A model generated the notes under the pieces. That model saw only the letters and a program-made list of their open reading frames with translations, did no database searches and was not told the origin of the DNA. Positions 1 through 6,887 of a stretch of DNA of 9,137 bases are shown one piece after another (within the stretch, counting starts at the first letter, position 1; the number at the start of each line of letters is the position of its first letter). A program made the position numbers and the translations under genes. This stretch comes from Bacillota bacterium (GTDB taxonomy: Bacteria; Bacillota; Clostridia; Acetivibrionales; DSM-1351), in NCBI GenBank assembly GCA_023426005.1, contig JAFABO010000071.1, forward strand, positions 1 through 9,137, written 5' to 3'.

Positions 1-967
1 CCGCAAGTACTGTCCGTGTATAGTAGCCGCGGCACATGACAAGACTTGGGTGTACCCCATCCAGGTAGGCAATGCATGCAAGAAAACGGTCCACACGGTT
101 GCCATAGGAATCCCCCCAGCTGGAAACTGTTCCCCTGGCAGGTTCATAGGCTCCGGTATAAAGTGCCTTGCCGGTAATTCCGTCAAATACTGTCAGGTAT
201 TCCGGTCCCGACAGAATATATCCCGAGGAATTGCGGTAGTCTGCGCTGGCATTGCCTATTGTGGCACCTGTACCGTCTTTTGTTCCGTCAGCCGTCTTAC
301 AGGCCAGTTCGGCTTTACCGTCACCGTCCAGGTCATATACCATGAACTGGGTATAATGTGCCCCGGCACGTATGTTTTTTCCCAGATCTATCCGCCAAAG
401 CCGTGTGCCGTTCAGCCTATAAGCATCCAGGTAAACATTGCCGGTATATCCGCTTTGAGAATTATCCTTGGAATTGGAGGGATCCCATTTCAAAATAATT
501 TCATATTGTCCGTCACCGTCCAGATCGCCCACACTGCAATCATTTGCACTGTATGTATATGCCACCCCGTCGGGTGTGGTCCCCCCGGCAGGGATCTGGA
601 GGGGAATCTGCATGAAGTTGCTGCCCCATACATTTGCAGAGGGTGACTTTGCCAGTTCGGTACCGCCGGCCACTGCGCTTACCGAGTATTTTGAACCTGC
701 GGTGCCGGCTTTATCCACATAGTTGCCGGCGCCTGCAATATTAGCCACCTGAGCTGAGTCACGGTAAAGATTATATGTCACATTGGATTTCTCAGTGCCC
801 AATATACGCCAGCTTACAAAAACTCCTCCGCCGACCTTGACAGCCACTACCCCACGGTCCAGATATTCCATCTGACGGGATGCTTTTGCCGCTGCTGCCT
901 GCGGATAGGCAGAGAACATGATCAGCAGTGCACAGAGTAAAAAAACATAAAATACTTTTCTGAGCAT
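1..967 (-). CDS. Family PL11 rhamnogalacturonan lyase (YesW/Rgl11-like), 3' part beyond the window
   Basis: Seen: an open frame of 322 codons runs from ATG at 967 to the left edge without a stop. GGAGG at 975-979 lies 7 nt before the start. Residues 1-27 form a signal peptide (hydrophobic core FYVFLLCALLIMF, then an Ala-rich cleavage zone), so the enzyme is secreted. The mature part begins RQMEYLDRGVVAVK and then GVFVSWRILGT, typical of PL11. Two DLDGDG calcium-binding loops lie near residues 148-153 and 212-217, and the stretch SSWGDSYGNRVDRFLA is at about 282-297. Family knowledge: PL11 enzymes cleave the alternating rhamnose-galacturonate backbone of rhamnogalacturonan I by beta-elimination, using calcium, on an eight-bladed beta-propeller. 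The catalytic module is usually about 600 residues, so roughly half is visible. Any C-terminal CBM or dockerin is off the window, so cellulosomal attachment is inferred only from the upstream dockerin-bearing xylanase. The 73-bp gap suggests one operon. Confidence 0.9.
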   Translation of the reverse strand, partial: MLRKVFYVFLLCALLIMFSAYPQAAAAKASRQMEYLDRGVVAVKVGGGVFVSWRILGTEKSNVTYNLYRDSAQVANIAGAGNYVDKAGTAGSKYSVSAVAGGTELAKSPSANVWGSNFMQIPLQIPAGGTTPDGVAYTYSANDCSVGDLDGDGQYEIILKWDPSNSKDNSQSGYTGNVYLDAYRLNGTRLWRIDLGKNIRAGAHYTQFMVYDLDGDGKAELACKTADGTKDGTGATIGNASADYRNSSGYILSGPEYLTVFDGITGKALYTGAYEPARGTVSSWGDSYGNRVDRFLACIAYLDGVHPSLVMCRGYYTRTVLA

Positions 968-974
968 ATCCGAA

Positions 975-979
975 CCTCC
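975..979 (-). promoter_or_regulatory. Ribosome binding site of the PL11 lyase gene
   Basis: The minus strand reads GGAGG, then 7 nt, then ATG at 967. This fixes the start of a gene that has no stop inside the window and is therefore easy to miss. Confidence 0.8.
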
Positions 980-992
980 ATTAAAGAATTAA

Positions 993-1010
993 TACCTGCC
1001 CCCGGCAGTA
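993..1010 (-). other. Intercistronic GC-rich hairpin between xylanase and lyase genes
   Basis: CTGCC (996-1000) and GGCAG (1004-1008) form a 5-bp GC-rich stem with a 3-nt loop. Two further A-T pairs (993-994 with 1009-1010) can form beyond a bulged base. No T run follows on the minus strand, so this is not a convincing terminator. It may be a processing or stabilising hairpin between two co-transcribed cistrons. In the R. cellulolyticum cip-cel operon, intercistronic hairpins are reported to tune the stoichiometry of cellulosomal transcripts; applying that here is inference. Confidence 0.35.
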
Positions 1011-1040
1011 AGACATTATTTTATATTCCGTATCAAAACG

Positions 1041-2903
1041 CTATAAACCGAGTAAATATTGCTTCAGCAGAGAAAAATCTATTGCATTGACTTCGCCATT
1101 AGCATCCATATCAGCCAATGCAATATCATCAATTATACCCACTCCCAACAGGTATGCCTTGAGCAATTGGAAATCTATTGCATCTATTTGTCCGTCTGAA
1201 TTTATATCTCCCGCTTTTCCAATACTTTGTGTACTAAACGTGAACCAGTTAAGATTAAACAAGTAACCGCTGCCTCCGGTAAATTTCAGGTACAGGTCAT
1301 GTTTTCCGCCGGTACCGCTGACATTACACCTGGCATCCGTCCAGGTTTGCCAGGCTCCGGTTCCGGCAACAGGGCAGGTCCCAACCAGGGGCCCGGCAAT
1401 GCTGTCCAGCCTTATCTCGATATTACCTCCGCCGGTGCCGCTGGATACTCTGGCTTGAAAACTTGCCGCACCATTTCCGAAGTCAACATTGTTGTAAACC
1501 AGGTAATCCCCATTTTCAATATATGCCACATTCTCTCCGCCTTCATTGCAGGTTTCGGTCCGTATTCCCGACTGGCTGTCGTAGCTCTCTGCTTCCAGCC
1601 TGCTGAAGGCATCCTTTGGTACCGGAGTTACACTTCCAAGATCCCCCACAAATGTTGTAACGCTTTGAGCGGGAAGCTGGGCGGTAAAAGAGCCTCCCGA
1701 CACATTTACCGGCGATCCGGCAGCAAGGTTCCTGCTGCTGTCTGTTATCCATGCGGATACCCTGGAAGCCGTGCCGTTCTGTAAAGCAAAGTTCTGGCTC
1801 ACCGCCGCAGTTCCTCTGTTAATTGCCACAATAACAACTTTATTGTCACCTTTATAGGCCGACACGTACACGTTGGTATTGGGATTCTTAGTTGCATCCG
1901 CCCTTACATATCCCGGACGGACGAATTTTGAGAAGTGGGCCATCATGGCACCGCGCTTGCTCATAGTTCCGTCCTCCTTCATAGGACCGTATGACCTGCG
2001 TATGTACCACCATACATATGCCTGGAAATTTCCCTCCACTATGCCGTTGTGCATGTTATATGCAACCTCCAGGGCCTCCGGAAAGCGGTCTGCCGAGTCG
2101 GCATCGCTGTTGGGAACATATACCTCCGTCATCCAGAGCTCTTTTCCCGCTCCTTTTTGCTGGAACAGAGGATAAGGCATATTGCTTACACTGGTGCCAT
2201 AGAAGTGGGCGCCAAGTATATCCATATTGGCCAGAGCCTGAGTATCGTTCAAAATAGGGTCCGACATATTTTTAAGATATTGAAAGGACTCGGGCGCTAT
2301 TACCCTGCAATTGATTGCCCCGGCGTTATTTTTCATAAAGTTGAGCATTTCCTGAGGAGTCCACCAGGTCCAGGTATGGGCATAATCAGGTTCGTTCTGG
2401 ACAGAAATGGCATACAACTCCACTCCATTATTCTTCATGTATGTAACAAAATCGTTAAGATACTGCGCATATGCGGCGTACTTGTCATACCTGAGCCGCT
2501 TGGCTCCCGTATCTCCATCACGGTTGAAGGTCTCAGTCATATCGCCCGGAGGATTCCACGGCGAAGCAAAAACTATGGCACCGTGGGCAATGGCGCTTTT
2601 TGCAGTTGCCAGCTCCTTGGACCAATTATTTTTATCCTCGTCCACATGAATTCTTAAAATTGAAAAACCCAGCTGACCGCTCCCATTGCCAAAGGCTGTT
2701 TCTCTTTGTTCCGCCGTCAGATCCGAAATCCAAACCGGGTGATTTATTCCTCCGAAGCCGCGCATCACCTGCTTTTCTGCCGATAAGTTGACTATTGCAT
2801 CACTTGCGGCTGAAACCTCTGAAAAGGGTATCGCAAAAAACATTGAAATTACAATCAGGCCTGCCAGTAATACACAAATTGATTTTTTTACATTATGTAA
2901 CAT
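1041..2903 (-). CDS. Cellulosomal GH30 glucuronoxylan endo-1,4-beta-xylanase with CBM6 and type I dockerin
   Basis: 620 residues with four parts in order. (1) Signal peptide 1-32, cleaved near VSA/ASD. (2) GH30 (beta/alpha)8 barrel with its beta-sandwich side domain, about 33-420. It has acid/base Glu171 in QNEPD and nucleophile Glu260 in WMTEVY. The YVWWYIRRSYGP segment carries Arg302/303; in GH30 subfamily 8 an arginine of this loop binds the methylglucuronic acid side chain, so glucuronoxylan specificity is likely. (3) CBM6, about 433-557 (RLEAESYD to LNWFTF), binding xylan or related chains. (4) Type I dockerin, about 564-620, with two calcium-binding repeats starting at Asp566 and Asp598, each followed by DF.LLK.YLLG. 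Ala-Ile occupies the recognition positions of both repeats. The catalytic module closely resembles Bacillus subtilis XynC as recalled. The enzyme should be secreted and docked on a cellulosomal scaffoldin. AAGGAGGGG at 2911-2919, 7 nt before ATG, supports the start. The PL11 lyase gene lies downstream. Confidence 0.96.
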   Translation of the reverse strand: MLHNVKKSICVLLAGLIVISMFFAIPFSEVSAASDAIVNLSAEKQVMRGFGGINHPVWISDLTAEQRETAFGNGSGQLGFSILRIHVDEDKNNWSKELATAKSAIAHGAIVFASPWNPPGDMTETFNRDGDTGAKRLRYDKYAAYAQYLNDFVTYMKNNGVELYAISVQNEPDYAHTWTWWTPQEMLNFMKNNAGAINCRVIAPESFQYLKNMSDPILNDTQALANMDILGAHFYGTSVSNMPYPLFQQKGAGKELWMTEVYVPNSDADSADRFPEALEVAYNMHNGIVEGNFQAYVWWYIRRSYGPMKEDGTMSKRGAMMAHFSKFVRPGYVRADATKNPNTNVYVSAYKGDNKVVIVAINRGTAAVSQNFALQNGTASRVSAWITDSSRNLAAGSPVNVSGGSFTAQLPAQSVTTFVGDLGSVTPVPKDAFSRLEAESYDSQSGIRTETCNEGGENVAYIENGDYLVYNNVDFGNGAASFQARVSSGTGGGNIEIRLDSIAGPLVGTCPVAGTGAWQTWTDARCNVSGTGGKHDLYLKFTGGSGYLFNLNWFTFSTQSIGKAGDINSDGQIDAIDFQLLKAYLLGVGIIDDIALADMDANGEVNAIDFSLLKQYLLGL

Positions 2904-2910
2904 GTTTTAT

Positions 2911-2919
2911 CCCCTCCTT
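2911..2919 (-). promoter_or_regulatory. Strong ribosome binding site of the GH30 xylanase gene
   Basis: AAGGAGGGG on the minus strand is nearly complementary to the full anti-Shine-Dalgarno sequence and sits 7 nt from the ATG at 2903. It confirms the start of the signal peptide. Confidence 0.8.
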
Positions 2920-2933
2920 GTAAGAATACTAAT

Positions 2934-3163
2934 CTAAAAACTGAACCGCAGTAACGCCGGCATATGAGAAACCGGTGCGGTTGGCGTTGGGATACCACTG
3001 CTCTTGTCCACATTCCCGCAGCGCACCCAGAACTGCGGATTATTCCCAGCAAACTCAATTCAGTTATTGCTGGTCAGATTAGGCTGAGCAAAAGCTGCGA
3101 AAGCAAGAACGGTTATTCAGAGTTAATGAATTTGAAAATCAGGCGACAGCCTGCACAGATTTT
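2934..3163 (-). promoter_or_regulatory. Putative structured 5' leader RNA of the GH30 xylanase gene
   Basis: This gene-free block, more GC-rich than the AT-rich sequence beyond 3180, holds a run of perfect inverted repeats. In transcript order they are: AAAAT+CAGGC / GCCTG+ATTTT (3135-3163, one 5-nt bulge), ATTCA/TGAAT (3115-3131), CCAGCAA/TTGCTGG (3046-3073), CCGCAG/CTGCGG (3016-3038), and AACCGCA+CCGG / CCGG+TGCGGTT (2944-2982, one 6-nt bulge). The last hairpin is followed on the minus strand by CAG and five T, giving a weak terminator-like end 15 nt before the ribosome binding site. A second pairing, AACGCC (2953-2958) with GGCGTT (2983-2988), crosses the last hairpin and should exclude it. 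This looks like a switchable leader, but I match it to no known riboswitch class. No convincing protein is encoded on either strand. Inverted repeats alone cannot prove the transcribed strand. Confidence 0.35.
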
Positions 3164-3251
3164 TGAGCCCCCCTTCTTAAATGTTGTCAAATTATGTCCT
3201 GGGTGGGTGTAAAATGTGAATGGTGAAATATGCTTCCTGTTTTTACTTTAT

Positions 3252-3270
3252 ATAGTTAATTTTAAACTAT
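3252..3270. repeat. Inverted repeat over the candidate -10 box (possible operator)
   Basis: ATAGTT (3252-3257) and AACTAT (3265-3270) are perfect 6-bp arms around a 7-nt spacer that holds the predicted -10 hexamer of the xylanase promoter. A repressor bound here would block that promoter. The arms are short and AT-rich, so this is only a candidate. Confidence 0.25.
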
Positions 3271-3286
3271 TTACAGGAACTTTCAA
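3259..3286 (-). promoter_or_regulatory. Candidate sigma-A promoter for the GH30-PL11 unit
   Basis: On the minus strand, TTGAAA (3281-3286) is followed by a 16-nt spacer and TAAAAT (3259-3264), each one mismatch from consensus. Transcription would begin near 3251 and leave an untranslated leader of nearly 350 nt before the xylanase ATG. The surrounding AT-rich sequence makes chance matches likely. Confidence 0.4.
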
Positions 3287-3305
3287 GTCAATTATGTAAA
3301 ATTAT

Positions 3306-3313
3306 GTTAAAAT
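3306..3313 (+). promoter_or_regulatory. Weak extended -10 candidate for the CBO0543-like gene
   Basis: TGTTAAAAT fits an extended -10 (TGn plus TAAAAT) about 55 bp before the start of the plus-strand membrane protein gene. No good -35 box is visible at the right distance. Confidence 0.2.
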
Positions 3314-3368
3314 AATCAAACCTTAAATAAAATTACAATAAATACAAATACTTACTATGAGGTGACTC

Positions 3369-3911
3369 ATGACCAACACTATGACTGATATAAAAAAGGA
3401 ACTTTTCCAGGTATCGTTAAAACATTGGTTGGACTATGAATTCCTGACCTGGAGATGGTTTCTTAAAATAATTATTATTTTGATATTTCTATTAATAATC
3501 CTGAAATTGCTGGACAGAAAAAGAGGGCTTGAAATAATAGCATTTGGATTTTTAATATCCTTGATCTCAACGATTCTGGATATAACAGGAACTTGCATGG
3601 TATTCTGGGAATATCCCTATAGAGTTTTACCCCTGCAATTCTCAGAAATCCATGATCTTGTTGTCATACCTGTTTCGTTTATGCTGGTATACCAATATTG
3701 CAGGAGTTGGAAATCCTTCGCTCTTGTTAACGGTCTTTTGGCAGCATTTTCTGCCTTTGTAATGGAACCGGTATTTATGATGCTCACCTTTTACAAACCA
3801 ATCATCTGGCATCATATTTATTCTTTCCCCATCTTCTGGATATTGCCGCTGATTTGCAGGTTAGTCATCGACAGACTCAAGTTGGGACCGGTATGGAATA
3901 GATATGTCTAG
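3369..3911 (+). CDS. Small multi-pass membrane protein, CBO0543 family-like
   Basis: 180 residues. GAGG at 3359-3362 lies 6 nt before the ATG. After a 30-residue hydrophilic N-terminus there are about five hydrophobic segments, near residues 31-48, 55-78, 97-110, 118-140 and 152-167. Conserved-looking features are WEYPYRVLP (80-88), a polar stretch with EIHDL (93-97) just before the third segment, EPVF (133-136), and the C-terminal FYKPIIWHHIYSFPI (141-155). This pattern agrees with the CBO0543 family of Bacillus and Clostridium membrane proteins as I recall it; no molecular function is known to me. The gene stands alone, divergent from the xylanase unit and convergent with the vWA operon, whose last stop codon is 45 bp away. 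It carries no catalytic motif. The family name is moderately certain; the membrane topology is clear from hydrophobicity. Confidence 0.75.
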   Translation: MTNTMTDIKKELFQVSLKHWLDYEFLTWRWFLKIIIILIFLLIILKLLDRKRGLEIIAFGFLISLISTILDITGTCMVFWEYPYRVLPLQFSEIHDLVVIPVSFMLVYQYCRSWKSFALVNGLLAAFSAFVMEPVFMMLTFYKPIIWHHIYSFPIFWILPLICRLVIDRLKLGPVWNRYV

Positions 3912-3956
3912 TCTGTCATTGCCGACATTGGCTGCAAGCCATGCTAACCTGTATAT

Positions 3957-6821
3957 TTACTTAAATTTTTTTCTCCTCAGCAGCTGAGAGGTATCAAGGG
4001 TATTTGATTCCATAGTCCTTTCCCCGTCCTTAACCGGCCTATCCTTTGGTGCCGTTTCCTGCTCAAATTCGGTATGGCGGTCAATATTCCCATAGCCGGC
4101 GGCAGAATCCGGTTTGTTTGAACCGGCCCAATCACTTTTCATATGTTTGGTTCTTAAATTTTCACCGTTCACCCTAACTCCGCCGGATTGTTCATTATTG
4201 CCGGAATCATTTCCGTTTTTCACAGGTTTTCGCACTATTGCCCTTACCTTGCCGCCCGCCGTTTCCAGCACCTGCTGCAATTTATTTTTATTCAGGCTCA
4301 ACCTTCTCAGTGCAATGTCCAGCATGAACAAAATGAGGAAAATCGAAATCAAATATGAGGTCAGCTCCCTCTGTCCTCTTTTATATTCCAGGTCACCGGT
4401 GTAAACCTCTCCGGGTTGGGTGATCACCTTTCCCCCCACCCCGGCAACAAGTTTTTCAAGGTTATCGCTGTTGTTGATCTTGTATTCGGGGGAATACTGA
4501 ACAGCATAGCCCTGTTTTACAGCGTTTACCAGCTCGCCGTTCAGCTCCTGCTTCCCGCTTACCATGTAAACACCGTCTTCCTTTATATCAAAAGTACCTG
4601 AATATTGACCTGGAGCAACAGGGTTCAACCGGGTTTCAAAGGATTCCCCGGAGGGAGAAACCACAGTTGCCACAGAGTTCAACTCATTTTCAATATTTTT
4701 ATTTTTTAAACTGACCGTAGCTTTTGAGCCCTGTTGAGTTATTTCAATTGATGCATTCTCGTTATCATAATTCTCCACCGTAAAATTAATAATATTCTGC
4801 CAGAGCTTGAGATTCTTGTTCCATGGGATATAGTTGGCATTCCATTTGCCGGAAACATCGGAATTCCAGGCCACAGCCTTACCAAGCCCATACTGCCATA
4901 CAGTCAGAATGGGATCGTCCTCATCACTTTTTAAAACCACTCTTGCAGTCTCCTTCTGAGATGCGCCCACATATCCCAGAAGCGGAGGCAAGCCCCCATC
5001 TGCAGCTCCCTTAAGCACCGAATGCTCATAATTTATTACGGGAGTAAACTCCCTGTTGTTTAAATAGGTTCTGGCCGCCATAAAGGTCTCTTTTGTAAAA
5101 ATGGAAGGTATATTTGTATAGGCATCGGTTATATAAAACCTGCCGTTACACGTATTGGAGATCATGGAAAGCAGCTGTTTGTCCGAATCCTGCCCTACTG
5201 CCACCGTGGAAACAGTTATGTTCTCCTTGTTTATATTGCTCAGTAAGGTATCATAGCCGGTTCTTTCGGCAAGTCCATCGGTCAGCAATATAATGTGCTT
5301 TATTTTTGCGTCGCTTTCCTTAAGTGAGTTATAAGCGGCTTCCAAAGACGGTATAATACTTGTCCCTCCGTCGGCACGTATGGAGCCTATATCCTCTTCA
5401 ATTGCCCCGGGATCATTGATTACCTGTCTTTTTACCACCCAGCTGTATGCACCGTCCAAAGACAATACGCCAATTTCGTCCTTTCCCACTCTTAAGGAAT
5501 CCAGGCTTCTTATGGCACCTTCCTTCGCCATATCCACCTTGCTGATGCCTGCCACACCCTCGGACATACTTCCGGATTTATCGATGATGAGCAGCATTGC
5601 CATTTTAGGTGCTTCTTTTTTGCCCCTCATATCCATATAAACAGGCAGGACCTTCTCCAGCGGCGTCTTTGAATAGCCTCCCAGGGCAAAGGAATTATCC
5701 CCGCCGGTGGCAATGAAGCCCCCTCCGAAGTCCTTTACATAGCTTTCGATGGAATTCCTGAAGCCCTCATTCAAGCTGTCTATTTGTACATTGCAGGTTA
5801 TGATTGACTTGTAGATATTCATATCCTGTATGTTTCCGGGCGCAGCCCTGGCATTTACAACTGTATAATCGGCCGAAGATGCCTTAAGCATTTTTACAAG
5901 CTCCTCCGACTCGCCCTCGTTATCTTCAATTACAAGAATCCTGGGTTTTGCCACTATGTTCGTATAGCATGACGCTTCATTATTTTTTGGCTGACTGTCC
6001 TTTTCAGGTTCAATGAGTACGTTATAACTTTTAAAGCCGCCTGTGACAGCCTTATCCCTGAAAACAAACTTGTTCAAACCCTTTTGCAGCTGGACTGTCT
6101 GTTCTGAAAGCTTGGTTCTTTCGCTTACCAGGCTCAGCTTTGCTTTTTGAACAGTTGTACTGTTTATTGTCACCACAAGGTTGAACTCCTCACCCAGTGC
6201 CAATCTTTCGGGAACCTCTATTTTTTCAACAAGGGCTTCCTCTCCCGCACTCTTCTCTACTTTGTGATATTTGAAGTCTATGCCCTGCTCCTGCAGAGAC
6301 AGGGCGATCCTGCCAGCATTGCCGGAATTCTCTTCCCCGTCCGATATCAGAACCACCCTCTTATTACTGTTGTCCGGAAAAAGAGACAGTGCGGTTGCAA
6401 GGGCATTTTCAATATTGGTATAATTTCCGTTAATTTTTCCTTCAATTCCGGCAAAGTTCGTTTCATCACTGATAAAACTTTCAACCTGTGCATTGTCGCC
6501 AAAGGATACAACCCCCAGCTTATCTTTGGGGCCCTTGAGTTTATAAGCTTTTTTTATAAATTCCTCCATATCGCTTTTGCTCGAGTGAGTTGAATCCGAG
6601 GCATCAATTAAGAAAAGAGTAGTGACGTTATTGAGTTTCCAGGTCAGACTCATGCCGCTCAAAGCTAAAACCAGGAGGGTTAAAACTGCACAGCGCAGTG
6701 CAACTATCCAGGTCTTTTTACTCTTATTCAATCTTTTAAGCCATTTGGCCAAAAGCAATACCAAGCCCAGCAGGATTGGTATCAAAAGCAGCAAATACGG
6801 CCTTTCAAAGCTAAGTCCCAT
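3957..6821 (-). CDS. Large membrane protein with two vWA domains and a glutamine-amidotransferase-like domain
   Basis: 954 residues. Two N-terminal membrane helices (about 8-27 and 37-57) precede a first vWA domain (about 66-188). Its metal-binding MIDAS motif DASDS is at 73-77, with Asp161 in ISDGEEN. A beta-rich stretch follows, then a GATase1-like domain (about 293-395, from KPRILVIEDN to GGGFIATGG and GGYSKTPLE). No catalytic Cys-His-Glu triad is apparent there, so it is probably structural. The second vWA domain (about 407-580) has MIDAS DKSGS at 414-418, Thr487 in GGTS and Asp515 in LTDG. A further beta-rich region leads to a C-terminal helix (about 820-838) and a polar, probably disordered tail of some 115 residues ending in the basic TSQLLRRKKFK. 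The vWA and GATase-like parts should face outside and the tail the cytoplasm. GAGAGGG at 6830-6836, 8 nt before ATG, supports the start. It follows the BatA-like gene by 66 bp, so they are co-transcribed. It likely binds a protein partner in a metal-dependent way; the partner is unknown. Confidence 0.88.
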   Translation of the reverse strand: MGLSFERPYLLLLIPILLGLVLLLAKWLKRLNKSKKTWIVALRCAVLTLLVLALSGMSLTWKLNNVTTLFLIDASDSTHSSKSDMEEFIKKAYKLKGPKDKLGVVSFGDNAQVESFISDETNFAGIEGKINGNYTNIENALATALSLFPDNSNKRVVLISDGEENSGNAGRIALSLQEQGIDFKYHKVEKSAGEEALVEKIEVPERLALGEEFNLVVTINSTTVQKAKLSLVSERTKLSEQTVQLQKGLNKFVFRDKAVTGGFKSYNVLIEPEKDSQPKNNEASCYTNIVAKPRILVIEDNEGESEELVKMLKASSADYTVVNARAAPGNIQDMNIYKSIITCNVQIDSLNEGFRNSIESYVKDFGGGFIATGGDNSFALGGYSKTPLEKVLPVYMDMRGKKEAPKMAMLLIIDKSGSMSEGVAGISKVDMAKEGAIRSLDSLRVGKDEIGVLSLDGAYSWVVKRQVINDPGAIEEDIGSIRADGGTSIIPSLEAAYNSLKESDAKIKHIILLTDGLAERTGYDTLLSNINKENITVSTVAVGQDSDKQLLSMISNTCNGRFYITDAYTNIPSIFTKETFMAARTYLNNREFTPVINYEHSVLKGAADGGLPPLLGYVGASQKETARVVLKSDEDDPILTVWQYGLGKAVAWNSDVSGKWNANYIPWNKNLKLWQNIINFTVENYDNENASIEITQQGSKATVSLKNKNIENELNSVATVVSPSGESFETRLNPVAPGQYSGTFDIKEDGVYMVSGKQELNGELVNAVKQGYAVQYSPEYKINNSDNLEKLVAGVGGKVITQPGEVYTGDLEYKRGQRELTSYLISIFLILFMLDIALRRLSLNKNKLQQVLETAGGKVRAIVRKPVKNGNDSGNNEQSGGVRVNGENLRTKHMKSDWAGSNKPDSAAGYGNIDRHTEFEQETAPKDRPVKDGERTMESNTLDTSQLLRRKKFK

Positions 6822-6887
6822 AAATAATTCCCTCTCAATATTTCCTTCAATTTTACTTTAAATCAATGTCCTGCCGGCCTCAATTTC

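Noticed and set aside
109..122. Suspected frameshift in the PL11 gene at a run of six C (plus strand)
   Set aside because: Careful counting gives six bases, which keeps the frame SSWGDSYGNRVDRF intact.
2049..2657. Long plus-strand open frame inside the xylanase gene
   Set aside because: It is antisense to a clear GH30 domain and has no family resemblance.
2935..3115. Minus-strand reading (LAFAAFAQPN, then a stop, then AGNNPQFWVRCGN) that could be a protein remnant
   Set aside because: It has an internal stop, no start or ribosome binding site, and I cannot match it to a family; kept only as an alternative to the leader RNA.
3060..3180. tmRNA-like tag ending (GCC TAA)
   Set aside because: No tRNA-like domain or matching 5'/3' ends were found, and the readable tag does not end in ALAA.
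2964..3212. 82-codon plus-strand open frame upstream of the membrane protein gene
   Set aside because: No ribosome binding site, no recognisable family, and it lies in a block of inverted repeats that better explain the sequence.
3929..3941. Hairpin TGGCT-GCA-AGCCA between the convergent genes as a bidirectional terminator
   Set aside because: Only 5 bp with a 3-nt loop and no adjacent T run on either strand.
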